NCBI GenBank assembly: GCA_947448865.1
Contig: CANFOW010000008.1
Location: forward strand, 1-56,755
Source of the DNA: Actinomycetota bacterium
GTDB lineage: Bacteria; Actinomycetota; Actinomycetes; S36-B12; UBA5976
DNA: 56,755 bases
Direction of reading: 5' to 3'
Below, piece by piece: positions 21,574-33,489 of this stretch. Numbering within the stretch: the stretch's first letter is position 1; the number at the start of each line of letters is the position of its first letter. A model generated the notes under the pieces. That model had not been told where the DNA came from. It did not search any database and was given only the letters and a program-made list of their open reading frames with translations. Both the position numbers and the translations under genes were made by a program.

Positions 21574-21745
21574 ACCTTGATTATGTGCTGACCTGATGCA
21601 TTCCTTCATGGCAGGGCGAAATTTTCGCAACATGTTTGTAACACGACGGCCTTACTTATTCACTTCATCGTTACTTTGCGTGACACATTAAGCAACATGA
21701 CCGCGTCACACTAGGTCAATCGACAACGGCGTCGCACACACATTT

Positions 21746-21769
21746 TCGGCGCCGAACAAAAGGCGCCGA
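21746..21769 (+). promoter_or_regulatory. Hairpin in amt 5' leader
   Basis: TCGGCGCC(21746-21753)-gaacaaaa-GGCGCCGA(21762-21769), just upstream of GGGAGGTCC and the ATG. Confidence 0.5.
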
Positions 21770-21786
21770 CCGATTCGGGAGGTCCT

Positions 21787-23444
<1,658 letters not shown>

Positions 23445-23453
23445 AAAACAGTG

Positions 23454-23495
23454 ACGTGCGAGAGAGCGCAAGATGTGTTGCGCTCTCTCGCACGT
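23454..23495 (+). terminator. Strong intercistronic hairpin between glnB and glnD
   Basis: ACGTGCGAGAGAGCGCAA-gatgtg-TTGCGCTCTCTCGCACGT: perfect 18-bp stem, 6-nt loop, followed by gttta. Confidence 0.75.
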
Positions 23496-23520
23496 GTTTA
23501 CACAGCGAGAAAGGAATGTG

Positions 23521-25836
23521 ATGGGAGAGTTCAGTGCTCACCGAGCCGAGCTACTTGCTCGCACAGACCTTTCGCCTGCGCTACGCAGACAAGAACTTGT
23601 GTCCATCACGGATGCTTGGTTGACTCACCTGTGCTCCAAGGCACAGATTGACGCGCTCAATGTCTCACTTGTTGCTGTCGGTGGATTTGGCCGTCGCGAG
23701 TTAGCGCCTGGAAGCGATCTCGACCTGTTGCTTTTAGCAGACAATTCCGTTAGCCCCGAACAGCTCGCTCAGATAACGGACCAAGTGTGGTACCCGATTT
23801 GGGATGAAGGAATTCGACTCGACCATTCGGTACGCAATGTGTCACAGGCCATGAAGGTTGCATCGCAAGATCTCAAAGCAGTTCTCGGACTTCTTGATGC
23901 GCGCACGATTGTTGGGCCAGATGAGTTGCGATCCGAGTTGTCGCACCATGTACTGACTGATTGGAGATCACGTGCGAGTGAACGGTTACCCGAACTGCGT
24001 GACTTCGTCGTTGATCGCACACAACGATTTGGAGAATTAGCGCACTTACTTGAACCTGATGTGAAGGAGTCCTTTGGTGGCTTGCGCGACCTGACGGTAT
24101 TGCGAGCGATTGCAGCAAGTTGGTTAACCGATGTTGATCATGCTGCGCTTGTGGGTCCAAATGAGTTGCTCCTCGATGTCCGTGATGCGTTGCATACTGT
24201 CACAGGACGTTCGGCCGATCGCTTGTTATTGCAAGAGCAACAAACTGTTGCTGAATATCTGGGATTTAATTCCGGTGATGACCTCTTGCGTCGGGTTTTA
24301 CAAGCGGGTCGCACGATTGCATATGTCTCGGACTTAACCTGGCATCGGGTGCGCCCACAGAAACCGACAGCACGTCGTAGTTTTCTGTCTCGCCGAGGGT
24401 CGTCGCGTGACGTCACCGACCGTATGCCGCTTGCCGAGGGCGTCGTTGTTGCTCACGGTGAAGCAGTTCTCTCGCAAGATGCACAGCCTGCCCAAGATCC
24501 CACCCTGATTCTTCGGGCAGCCGCGGCTGCAGCGCAACACGGTTTGCGACTATCGCCGCATACTGTTGAGCGTCTTGCTACTCAATCAGGAGCGTTACCT
24601 GAACCATGGCCTCGAGCTGCGCGTGAATCGCTGGTGTCATTACTCGGTGCTGGCCATCATGCCTTGCCGGTATGGGAGGCCCTTGATCAGTTCGACGTGT
24701 GGAGTCGCTTAATTCCTGAGTGGTCAGTCGTCAGGTCTGCTGCGCAACACAATGCCGTCCATATTTATACGGTTGATCGTCACCTGGTCGAGACTGCGAT
24801 ACAGGCGAGCTCGATGCTTCGTCGAGTTTCCCGTCCAGATTTGTTACTTGTTGGTTCGTTGCTTCATGACATCGGCAAAGCTCGTGGTGGAGACCATAGC
24901 GAGGTTGGTGCCCAACTAGTGAGCGACATTGCACCTCGACTTGGATTTGATTCTGACGAAACAGATATCTTGGTGAAGTTAGTTCGACACCATTTACTTC
25001 TGCCTGAAATTGCTATGCGTCGTGATCCGCAAGACCCCGCGACAATTCAGCTCGTGACTGATGCTGTGCAGACATCGTCATTTCTCGACCTGTTACTCGC
25101 GCTGACTGAAAGTGACGCTCGTGCAACGGGACCAACGGTCAGCACAGAGTGGCGCATGGGTTTGATTTCCGAGCTCGCTAGAAATGTCCAGACCAGTTTG
25201 AGTGGGGAGAACATCCCACCTGCACCACTGTTGCCTGAAAAGTTGTCACAAGGCACCGGTATTCAAGTTGTTATTGATGATCAATCCACTTTGCCCACGA
25301 TTACTGTTGCCGCACCAGACACAGTCGGGCTACTCGCATTGACTGCGGGTGTGTTAGCGCTGCATCGGTTGAATGTGCGTACGGCAACTACGCAGACATT
25401 CGGAGATCGTGCTGTCAGCGTGTGGGGTGTTACTCCGCAATTTGGTGAGATGCCGTCGGTTCCTCGACTAGAACTTGCGTTGCGCTTGGCCTACGAAGGC
25501 ACATCGAACATTCAAGAAAAGCTAGATCGGCGGTTAGTTGAATCCTTTGGTGACAACTTCACACCTGCGAGCCCCACAGTAACCGTGGATGACTCGGCAT
25601 CGGCGCACTCAACAGTGATTGAAGTGCGGGCCCACGACATGCCCGGTTTGCTATATCGAGTTGCCCGAGCCATTTCGGATTGTGATGTGGACATTGTGGG
25701 GGCTCGGGTAGCAACCCTGGGTTCTGAAGTCGTGGACGTGTTCTATGTGCGGCCGCTCAGAGAACAGTCAATCTCCCGGGACGTCGCGGAAGCGATAAGG
25801 ACCGCACTTTCTGGCGCTATTCCTCATCATTCTTAA
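23521..25836 (+). CDS. glnD: [Protein-PII] uridylyltransferase/adenylyltransferase family
   Basis: GGFGRRELAPGSDLDLLLL nucleotidyltransferase motif; HDIGKARGGDHSEVGAQL HD domain; C-terminal ACT-like repeats. Confidence 0.94.
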   Translation: MGEFSAHRAELLARTDLSPALRRQELVSITDAWLTHLCSKAQIDALNVSLVAVGGFGRRELAPGSDLDLLLLADNSVSPEQLAQITDQVWYPIWDEGIRLDHSVRNVSQAMKVASQDLKAVLGLLDARTIVGPDELRSELSHHVLTDWRSRASERLPELRDFVVDRTQRFGELAHLLEPDVKESFGGLRDLTVLRAIAASWLTDVDHAALVGPNELLLDVRDALHTVTGRSADRLLLQEQQTVAEYLGFNSGDDLLRRVLQAGRTIAYVSDLTWHRVRPQKPTARRSFLSRRGSSRDVTDRMPLAEGVVVAHGEAVLSQDAQPAQDPTLILRAAAAAAQHGLRLSPHTVERLATQSGALPEPWPRAARESLVSLLGAGHHALPVWEALDQFDVWSRLIPEWSVVRSAAQHNAVHIYTVDRHLVETAIQASSMLRRVSRPDLLLVGSLLHDIGKARGGDHSEVGAQLVSDIAPRLGFDSDETDILVKLVRHHLLLPEIAMRRDPQDPATIQLVTDAVQTSSFLDLLLALTESDARATGPTVSTEWRMGLISELARNVQTSLSGENIPPAPLLPEKLSQGTGIQVVIDDQSTLPTITVAAPDTVGLLALTAGVLALHRLNVRTATTQTFGDRAVSVWGVTPQFGEMPSVPRLELALRLAYEGTSNIQEKLDRRLVESFGDNFTPASPTVTVDDSASAHSTVIEVRAHDMPGLLYRVARAISDCDVDIVGARVATLGSEVVDVFYVRPLREQSISRDVAEAIRTALSGAIPHHS

Positions 25837-25962
25837 CTCGGATACTTATGTTAAATAGCGGTATTAATTTCGCAAATCCGTTGCGCGAGCCCTACTAACA
25901 GGAATACCTTGCAGGTAAGTCGGTGCGGCTGGTCGCACTGCACATCGGGTTGGAGCAAATGT

Positions 25963-26436
25963 ATGCCTGAAGTTCGGATAACAGTTGACGGCGATCTCGT
26001 CACTGATGAAGTAGAAGCGCGACTTCTCTTAGTTCATTTTTTGCGCTCAAATGCAAATAAATTGGGAACCGTAGTTGGTTGCGATACCTCAAGTTGTGGA
26101 GCCTGCACCGTGCTGCTTAATGGTCGCAGCGTGAAGTCCTGCAGCATCCTTGCCGTTCAAGCGGACGGCAACTCTGTCACGACAATTCAAGGTCTTGCCG
26201 GGGAAGAATGGCATCCTGTGCAAGAAGCATTCAAAGAGTGCCACGGCTTGCAGTGCGGGTATTGCACACCAGGAATGGTCATGTCCACAGTTGACTTGCT
26301 CAGCGAAAATCCCAATCCCACGGAAGAAGAAATTCGCGATGGCTTGCACGGCAATCTATGTCGTTGCACTGGCTACCACAACATAGTGAAATCGGTTCAG
26401 CATGCAGCTGAACTTATGAAAGGTGGTTCAAAATGA
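25963..26436 (+). CDS. coxS: (2Fe-2S)-binding small subunit of molybdenum hydroxylase (CoxS-like)
   Basis: [15 protein letters not shown] and [11 protein letters not shown]...[13 protein letters not shown] [2Fe-2S] motifs. Confidence 0.9.
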   Translation: MPEVRITVDGDLVTDEVEARLLLVHFLRSNANKLGTVVGCDTSSCGACTVLLNGRSVKSCSILAVQADGNSVTTIQGLAGEEWHPVQEAFKECHGLQCGYCTPGMVMSTVDLLSENPNPTEEEIRDGLHGNLCRCTGYHNIVKSVQHAAELMKGGSK

Positions 26437-28811
26437 CTGCAGTAGCTGACAACCCAGCGGCAGTTGGTCGTCCGATTCGTCGTAAGGAAGACACCCGTCT
26501 CCTGACTGGTCGCACGCAATGGACTGACAATATTGAAATTCCGGGTATGTTCCACATGGCAATCCTTCGCAGTCCTATGGGACACGCAAAGATTAAGAGC
26601 CTTGATGTATCTGGCGCGCTCAAGTATCCAGGTGTTCACCACGCATATGGCGCAGAAGAACTCGGAGCATTAAACGGATCCATTCCATGTGTGTGGGCCG
26701 TGACTGATGACATGGTGGCTCCAGACTTCCCAGTTCTTGCCAAGGGCGAAGTGCGCCACGTAGGTGACTGTGTCGCAGTGGTTCTTGCTGATTCTGCATA
26801 CGAAGCGGCGGATGCACTTGAAGGCATTGTCGTTGAATACGAACCACTTCCTGCCGTCATCAACATGGAAGATGCCCTGAAGCCAGGCAGTCCACTTGTT
26901 CACTCCGACAAGGGAACGAACAAGTGCTACACCTACGTCATGCAACCCCAAGGTGATGGCGCATATGCTGCATCGGCAGCACAGGCAGACGTCGTGGTGA
27001 AGCGTCGCTTCATTAATCAACGTTTGATTCCATCGTTCATGGAACCACGAGCAGCCCTTGCATCACCGATGGGCATCTCCGATGAACTCACGCTGTGGAC
27101 GTCTACACAGATTCCTCACGTGCTTCGCGTTCTGCTCACGCTTGTTACTGGAATCCCAGAAAATAAGTTGCGCGTTATCGCTCCTGATGTCGGCGGCGGC
27201 TTCGGAGGAAAGCTTCAGTGCTACCGCGAAGAAGTTCTCGTCACTGCGTTGGCGAACAAGCTTGGTCGCCCCGTGAAGTGGACCGAAACGCGAAGCGAAG
27301 ACATGGTGGCAACTCATCATGGTCGCGATCAAATTCAAGACATTGAAATTGCTGCGACAAAAGATGGCAAGTTGCTCGGTCTTAAAGTCGAACTGATTGC
27401 CAACATGGGTGCATACCTGCAAATCATTACGCCTGGTATCCCGCTACTTGGCATGTTCATGTACCCGGGTATTTACAAGATTGATTCCTATGACTTCACC
27501 TGTCATGGAGTCTTCACAAATACCACACCAACCGATGCTTACCGTGGCGCTGGCCGACCCGAATCTACATACGCCATTGAGCGCATCATGGATGAGCTGG
27601 CTGATGAACTCGGCATGGACCCTATGGAACTGCGTAAGAAGAACTGGATTAAGCATGAACAGTTCCCATTCACGACGGTTGCAGGTTTGACCTACGACTC
27701 GGGCAATTACGAGGCTGCAACAGACAAGGCAATGGGCTTGTTTGGGTATGAGGCGTTGCGTAAAGAGCAAGAAGAACGTCGTAAGTCCGGTAACCCAGTT
27801 CAGTTGGGCATTGGTATTTCGACATTCACAGAAATGTGTGGTCTTGCACCATCGCGAACACTGGGCGCATTGAAGTATGTGGCCGGTGGTTGGGAACACT
27901 GCACGATTCGCGTTTTGCCAACTGGCAAAGTCGAACTTGTCACAGGAACATCCCCTCACGGTCAAGGTCATGAAACAGCGTGGAGCCAGATTGCAAGTGA
28001 CATCATCGGCGTGCCTGTCGAGGACATCGAAGTGATTCATGGAGATACACGTACATCGCCTTACGGTATGGATACCTATGGTTCACGTTCGCTTGCTGTT
28101 GGTGGTCAAGCCATCATGCGTGCCAGTGAAAAGTTAGTGGAGCGCGCTCGCGTGATTGCCGCACATCAACTTGAAGTCAGTGCATCTGATCTCGAGTATT
28201 CAGGTGGTGTGTTCCGAGTGAAGGGTGACCCAAGCAAGGAACAATCAATCCAGGGCGTTGCCTTCGAAGCATTCACGGCACATAACTTGCCCGATGATGT
28301 CGAACCAACGTTGCAAGCGGAATCAACCGTTGACCCGCAGGACTTCTCCTACCCACATGGAACTCACTTGTGTGCCATTGAAGTTGATACGCAAACCGGT
28401 AAATCAAAAATCCGCTCGTATGTTTGTGTTGATGACATTGGCGTTCAAATCAATCCCATGATTGTGGAAGGCCAAGTTCATGGTGGACTTGCGCAAGGAA
28501 TTGCCCAGGCAATGTACGAAGGTGCGGTGTACGACAGCGACGGTCAGTTGCTGACCGCATCGTTTGTGGATTACTTGATTCCGAGTGCCGCAGATCTTCC
28601 TTCATTCACAACGGACTCAACGATCACACCATCCACGTCGAATCCACTTGGCGTGAAGGGTGTCGGTGAAGCCGGTGCGATTGCCTCAACTCCTGCGGTC
28701 ATTAACGCCATTGTTGATGCGCTTCGTCCACTCGGTGTGAACGACGTTCCTATGCCTGCTAGCCCTATGGCTGTCTGGCGCACGATTCAAGCAGCTGGAG
28801 GCGCAAAATGA
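26433..28811 (+). CDS. coxL: Molybdopterin-binding large subunit of xanthine dehydrogenase/CO dehydrogenase family (form II CoxL-like)
   Basis: [63 protein letters not shown] (AYRGAGR form II signature); [18 protein letters not shown]. Confidence 0.92.
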   Translation: MTAVADNPAAVGRPIRRKEDTRLLTGRTQWTDNIEIPGMFHMAILRSPMGHAKIKSLDVSGALKYPGVHHAYGAEELGALNGSIPCVWAVTDDMVAPDFPVLAKGEVRHVGDCVAVVLADSAYEAADALEGIVVEYEPLPAVINMEDALKPGSPLVHSDKGTNKCYTYVMQPQGDGAYAASAAQADVVVKRRFINQRLIPSFMEPRAALASPMGISDELTLWTSTQIPHVLRVLLTLVTGIPENKLRVIAPDVGGGFGGKLQCYREEVLVTALANKLGRPVKWTETRSEDMVATHHGRDQIQDIEIAATKDGKLLGLKVELIANMGAYLQIITPGIPLLGMFMYPGIYKIDSYDFTCHGVFTNTTPTDAYRGAGRPESTYAIERIMDELADELGMDPMELRKKNWIKHEQFPFTTVAGLTYDSGNYEAATDKAMGLFGYEALRKEQEERRKSGNPVQLGIGISTFTEMCGLAPSRTLGALKYVAGGWEHCTIRVLPTGKVELVTGTSPHGQGHETAWSQIASDIIGVPVEDIEVIHGDTRTSPYGMDTYGSRSLAVGGQAIMRASEKLVERARVIAAHQLEVSASDLEYSGGVFRVKGDPSKEQSIQGVAFEAFTAHNLPDDVEPTLQAESTVDPQDFSYPHGTHLCAIEVDTQTGKSKIRSYVCVDDIGVQINPMIVEGQVHGGLAQGIAQAMYEGAVYDSDGQLLTASFVDYLIPSAADLPSFTTDSTITPSTSNPLGVKGVGEAGAIASTPAVINAIVDALRPLGVNDVPMPASPMAVWRTIQAAGGAK

Positions 28812-29665
28812 TTCCATCGACATTTGATTACGTCCGAGTTAACTCGGTAGATGCAGCTGTTGCTGCGCTACGAGCAGGTGGCGAAGATGCGAAGGTCATC
28901 ACAGGTGGTCAAAGTTTGTTGCCTTTGTTGCGCATGCGACTTGCCGCACCGAGCATCTTGGTCGACTGTTCTGACATTGACGAAATGCAAGGTGTCACAG
29001 ACAACGGTGACTCCGTGACGATTGGTGCTGCAACGACTCACTGGGCCGTTATGCATAACGACCTGGTGAAGGCACATGTGCCGCTGCTTGCGAAGGCAAC
29101 AGCGACTGTGGCTGATCCGCAAATTCGTCATCGTGGAACTTTTGGTGGTGCATTAGCTCACGGCGACTCGGCAGGTGATTTGCCATCGGTGGTTCTTGCG
29201 CTTGATGCATCGATGGTCATCGCGGGTCCGGATGGTCGTCGCACCGTGTCAGCGAAGGATTTCTTCGTTGATTACTTCACGACGGCTGTTGGTGCAGACG
29301 AAGTGTTGGTATCGATCACGATTCCTAAGCTTGGCGCAGGGTGGGGCACTCATTACGAGAAGTTCAACCGCACTGCACAAGGTTGGGCCATTGTTGGCGT
29401 TGCTGCAGCTGTCAAAGTTGAAGGCGGCAAGATTGTGGACGCTCGCATCGGGCTCACAAACTGTGCACCGGTGCCTGTGCGTGCTTCGAGTGTTGAAGCG
29501 GCGTTGACGGGCACTTCAGCTTCGGCGGCTGAGATTGATGCTGCTTGTGCTTCGGCTGCAGCCGGTACTCATGCCACCACTGACCTCGGCGCTGACAAGG
29601 AATATCGTGAGCACCTCATGAGGGTTCTGACGTCTCGCGCGGTCGCAGTTGCTGCGGGTGTGTGA
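28808..29665 (+). CDS. coxM: FAD-binding medium subunit (CoxM-like)
   Basis: STFDYVRVNSVDAAVAALRAGGEDAKVITGGQSLLPLLRMRLA; SVTIGAATTH; IRHRGTFGGALAHGDSAGD. Confidence 0.92.
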   Translation: MIPSTFDYVRVNSVDAAVAALRAGGEDAKVITGGQSLLPLLRMRLAAPSILVDCSDIDEMQGVTDNGDSVTIGAATTHWAVMHNDLVKAHVPLLAKATATVADPQIRHRGTFGGALAHGDSAGDLPSVVLALDASMVIAGPDGRRTVSAKDFFVDYFTTAVGADEVLVSITIPKLGAGWGTHYEKFNRTAQGWAIVGVAAAVKVEGGKIVDARIGLTNCAPVPVRASSVEAALTGTSASAAEIDAACASAAAGTHATTDLGADKEYREHLMRVLTSRAVAVAAGV

Positions 29666-29723
29666 CCTGACGTCGCTCATGTCATGAGGAACCTAAACCG
29701 CTGATCCTCTCAGCACATACAAG

Positions 29724-29754
29724 AAAACCCCAGTCGCACAACGGCTGGGGTTTT
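29724..29754 (+). terminator. Rho-independent-like terminator after coxM-like gene
   Basis: AAAACCCCAG-tcgcacaacgg-CTGGGGTTTT. Confidence 0.85.
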
Positions 29755-29809
29755 CTCGTAGCGTGACACGTGCAAGACAAATTCCAAAGCGACCAATAAG
29801 GTTGAGCCC

Positions 29810-30382
29810 ATGCCACACATGACAACGTTCTCGGGCGCTTTAGGCGCATGGGTTGTGATGTCGATTGTGATGATGGCTCCGGTTGCAGCGATATTGTCGT
29901 GGCGTCACCAAAAATCGATGGCTCATGTAGGCGCGTCCTTACTCGGTTTTGTTGGTGTGTGGTCCATCGTGGGCATCCCGGCCGCAATGCTGGTTGAGGC
30001 TTATCCACTTGGAACACATGTCGCAGTGATGGCTATTGCCATTGCAGCAGCATCGGCTTATCAATTTTCTCGAGTGCATATTCACGCTCTTGATGCCTGC
30101 ATGAATGTGAGTCAAGACAACGGCGTGCGATACGGAATTTCTGTTGGTACCAATTGTGTTGTCGCTTGTGGCCCGCTCATGATTGTTGCGTTTTGGGTAA
30201 TGCCTAGTTCTTTGGCACCGATGGTGGCACTCACATTTGTTATGGGCATGGAATTTTTTAGTCGCCATCGAGTGCTTTTATCGCGAGTTGTCGGTTTAGC
30301 AGGAGCGGTGCTTGCTGGTGCCGTTTTGTTGCTGCCTGGTGCGACGTCCCATGACGTTGTCCATCCGCATGTGCATCACTAA
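29810..30382 (+). CDS. Predicted integral membrane protein, DUF2182-like, His-rich C-terminus
   Basis: Multiple hydrophobic helices, W.VMSIVMMAPVA and GTNCVVACGPLMIVAFWVM segments; C-terminal HPHVHH. Family assignment tentative. Confidence 0.55.
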   Translation: MPHMTTFSGALGAWVVMSIVMMAPVAAILSWRHQKSMAHVGASLLGFVGVWSIVGIPAAMLVEAYPLGTHVAVMAIAIAAASAYQFSRVHIHALDACMNVSQDNGVRYGISVGTNCVVACGPLMIVAFWVMPSSLAPMVALTFVMGMEFFSRHRVLLSRVVGLAGAVLAGAVLLLPGATSHDVVHPHVHH

Positions 30383-30421
30383 ATCCATGTGCATCACTAA
30401 ATCCATGTGCATCACTAAATC
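30368..30421. repeat. 18-bp tandem repeat x3 spanning the stop codon of the membrane-protein gene
   Basis: catgtgcatcactaaatc at 30368-30385, 30386-30403, 30404-30421, identical copies. Confidence 0.97.
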
Positions 30422-30500
30422 ACTGACCAGACTCGTACCAACGTCTCAAGCCAAACTTGTGTAACGCCCCGTTTCCGTCACTGTGATGGAAGTCCACACG

Positions 30501-31043
30501 TTACTCAGGACGAAAATCTAAGTCCTCACCAGTTGCAACATCGCCACACTCAATAATTTCTATTTCGTTTGTGCGACTCTTTAAATAGTCACGAGCTCCG
30601 ACATCTCCGTGTGCAGATTGGGCGACACCATCCCAGTGTTCGCGGGCAAACTTCACGGGATGTCCGCGTTCGCCAGCAAAAGATGCCTGTGCAATGCCAG
30701 CATTACTTGCGACAATGCGTGCAATTGCGGGGGCAGTCATTCCAGGTAAATCAACAAGTGTGACAACAACGGAATCGGCATCGGAATGCGTTGAAAGATA
30801 TTCCAATCCGGCTTTGAGCGATGAACCCATGCCAGTTTCCCAATCGGAATTTGTAATAGTCGTGGCGTGAGGAACGTCGTCTATCCAGGCGCCTAAAACC
30901 ACGTACACGTGTGAACAGCCAGATTCAGCCAGAAGTCGCACTGCACGATCTACGAGTCGTTCTCCATTAAACAGGTATGGCGCTTTAGGGCCACCGAAAC
31001 GTTTACCAACGCCGGCTGCAAGAACCAGACCTGCAACACTCAT
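30501..31043 (-). CDS. MobA/MocA-like nucleotidyltransferase (molybdenum cofactor nucleotidylyltransferase family)
   Basis: MSVAGLVLAAGVGKRFGGPKAPYLFNGERLVDRAVRLL; VVTLVDLPGMTAPAIARI; GHPVKFAREHWDGV. Confidence 0.88.
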   Translation of the reverse strand: MSVAGLVLAAGVGKRFGGPKAPYLFNGERLVDRAVRLLAESGCSHVYVVLGAWIDDVPHATTITNSDWETGMGSSLKAGLEYLSTHSDADSVVVTLVDLPGMTAPAIARIVASNAGIAQASFAGERGHPVKFAREHWDGVAQSAHGDVGARDYLKSRTNEIEIIECGDVATGEDLDFRPE

Positions 31044-32146
31044 CGAGGTGCGCCAGGATGAATGGCACCTTGTGTTGTGAACAGATTCTTGCCCGAGCCG
31101 CCCCAATGCGACTGCACAATTTCCGCTGCGATTGAGATCGCTGTCTCTTCTGGGGTACGAGCACCGAGGTCCAAACCAATCGGCGACTTGATGCGATCAA
31201 GGTCGTCTTGGGAAACCCCAGCTTCCCGAAGTCGTTCGACGCGATCTTCGTGGGTGCGACGTGAACCCATTGCACCGATGTACGCAGCCGGCGTTTTGAG
31301 TGCTTCAATCAAAACAGGCACATCAAACTTCGGGTCATGGGTAAGCACACACATGACAGTGCGCGAATCAACATGTTGAGTCGCTAGCCAACGGTGTGGC
31401 CAATCAATGATCACTTCGTCTGCATCAGGAAAGCGTTTGCGCGTAGCAAAGATTTCGCGCGCATCACAGACTGTGACATGAAATCCGAGAAATTTCCCGA
31501 CGCGTGCAACAGCAGCTGCAAAGTCAATTGCACCGAACACAAACATGCGTGGCTTTGGAGCAAAAGAGGAAACAAAAATTTCAAGTTCGTCGCCGCGGCG
31601 CTCGCCATCAGTTCCGTAATGCAAGAAACCTGTTGTGCCTGACTCGAGCAATCCGATGACATCGTCACCGACAGCGTCATTGAGGCGCGTACTTCCTAAG
31701 TCGCCTGCACGTCGATCGGGCCACACGACTAAATGTCGGCCGACATGTTCTGGACCTTTAACCACAGTTGCGACTGCAACAGGTTGGTCGGCGCGAACAC
31801 TGGCAACCAAGTCAGGTAGTTCAGGCCATGTTGTTGGAGTGACTTGCTCGACATAGACCTCGAGAATGCCGCCGCATGTGAGACCAACTGCAAATGCATC
31901 GTCGTCACTAATTCCATATGTTTCAAAACGTGCTTCGCCATCGCGAATGACATCGCCACCCAGTTCGTACACTGCGCCTTCAACACAACCGCCGCTGATT
32001 GAACCAACCGCTTCACCTGTTGCTGTGACCAGCATTGAGGCTCCGGCAGGTCGGGGAGCGGAGCGCCACGTGCGTACAACTGTCGCAAGCGCGGATGGTT
32101 CGCCAGATTCATAGGCGACAACGAGTTCCTCGAGAACTTCTTTCAC
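31040..32146 (-). CDS. XdhC/CoxI-family protein
   Basis: ALATVVRTWRSAPRPAGASMLVTATGEAVGSISGGCVEGAVYE; AYIGAMGSRRTHEDRVERLREAG; SPIGLDLGARTPEETAISIAAEIV. Confidence 0.92.
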   Translation of the reverse strand: MKEVLEELVVAYESGEPSALATVVRTWRSAPRPAGASMLVTATGEAVGSISGGCVEGAVYELGGDVIRDGEARFETYGISDDDAFAVGLTCGGILEVYVEQVTPTTWPELPDLVASVRADQPVAVATVVKGPEHVGRHLVVWPDRRAGDLGSTRLNDAVGDDVIGLLESGTTGFLHYGTDGERRGDELEIFVSSFAPKPRMFVFGAIDFAAAVARVGKFLGFHVTVCDAREIFATRKRFPDADEVIIDWPHRWLATQHVDSRTVMCVLTHDPKFDVPVLIEALKTPAAYIGAMGSRRTHEDRVERLREAGVSQDDLDRIKSPIGLDLGARTPEETAISIAAEIVQSHWGGSGKNLFTTQGAIHPGAPR

Positions 32147-32200
32147 TGCACCGCACCTTTGGGTTAGTTTTTGCCAGTTTTGTGCTCTCAGCCTACGGCT

Positions 32201-33397
32201 TTATGGCAAAGGCAGCCATTGCACATGAGTGCCCGCAGCCACGCCACCGGCGGGTACAAGTGCGTATCCGTCGGCTTCGACGAAGCCGCGCAGCATGGAT
32301 GAATCAACGTGCTCCACAGGCTCGACGCCGGCGACGGTTTCGCGGCACAGCACGAACTTGAGTTCACGTTGCGGTGCTTTGGCAGCCTGTGTGATGGTGC
32401 GTTGCGCGAGTGGGCGCAGTCCTTGGCCGTAACAGCCGCGAATAAAAGTGTCCGCAAGCGACAGCAACCCGATGACGGCCGACTGCGGATTTCCTGGCAA
32501 GCCAATCAAATGGCGTTGTGGCAACGATGCAAAGAGTTGGTGATATCCAGGTCGTACGAGCACGGCATCAATGAGAAGTTCGCCGTCGCATTCCACGATT
32601 GCTTGATGCAGGTGATCAACGGGACCTGCGGCCGTGCCACCTGTTGTGATGATGAGGTCCGCACGTGATGCTGCAATTGCGGCAACGTGTGCTTCGAGTG
32701 TGTCTTCCACGCGCGTCACGTTGAGCGTGCGAGCCCCGAGAGTATCGAGCCACAGTGGCAACTGCGGTCCGAGCGAGTCACGGACTTTTCCATCGCGAGA
32801 AGGACCCTCGTCAAGAAGCTCGTCGCCGAAAATCACAATGTCTACGGTGACCTGATCAAAGACGGTGACTGTGTTGTGGCCTGCGCCTGCAATAACTCCA
32901 ACGAGTGCAGGTGTAAGTCGCGTACCTCGCGATATCAGAATTTCGCCGGCTCGAGCTTCGTAACCCGCTGGTCGAATGTCGTGTCCATCGGGCAACGCGC
33001 CTTCGGAATTAAGTAAGCCTGCAGCGCCAAGAACAGCGGTAACAATGTTGTCATCGCTACACGCGCTTTCTTCGTCTTTTAAGCACGCCGTTGTCCCAGT
33101 TGGTAAGGCAGCGCCTGTTGCAATATGCAGGCACTCGCCTGAGTTGAGTTCAATGACTGAAATCATTCCTGCACGGCTATCGCCAACTACGGTCCAGGGT
33201 CCTGGGCCGGCAACTGCCCAACCGTCAATTCGGGAAGCGTGAAACGGTGGCATATCTGCTAACGCCGTGATGTCTTGTGCTAAAACTCGACCATGCGCCT
33301 GAGGTAATGCAACATCAGACCGTGTCGCTAGACGTGCTGCATTCAGCACACACTCGCGTGCTTGGTTCCATTCGGCTTCGAATAGGGGCTCGGACAT
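32201..33397 (-). CDS. moeA: Molybdopterin molybdenumtransferase MoeA
   Basis: DMPPFHASRIDGWAVAGPG; IATGAALPTGTTACLKDEES; LITTGGTAAGPVDHLHQAI; LIGLPGNPQSAVIGLLSLADTFI. Confidence 0.88.
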   Translation of the reverse strand: MSEPLFEAEWNQARECVLNAARLATRSDVALPQAHGRVLAQDITALADMPPFHASRIDGWAVAGPGPWTVVGDSRAGMISVIELNSGECLHIATGAALPTGTTACLKDEESACSDDNIVTAVLGAAGLLNSEGALPDGHDIRPAGYEARAGEILISRGTRLTPALVGVIAGAGHNTVTVFDQVTVDIVIFGDELLDEGPSRDGKVRDSLGPQLPLWLDTLGARTLNVTRVEDTLEAHVAAIAASRADLIITTGGTAAGPVDHLHQAIVECDGELLIDAVLVRPGYHQLFASLPQRHLIGLPGNPQSAVIGLLSLADTFIRGCYGQGLRPLAQRTITQAAKAPQRELKFVLCRETVAGVEPVEHVDSSMLRGFVEADGYALVPAGGVAAGTHVQWLPLP

Positions 33398-33489
33398 GCA
33401 TCTATTGTCCTGCAGATTACGCACAGAGCGCACATTGTCGCTATCGCCCAGGGGTGGTCACAGCAGGCAATGCACTAGATAATGAACAG

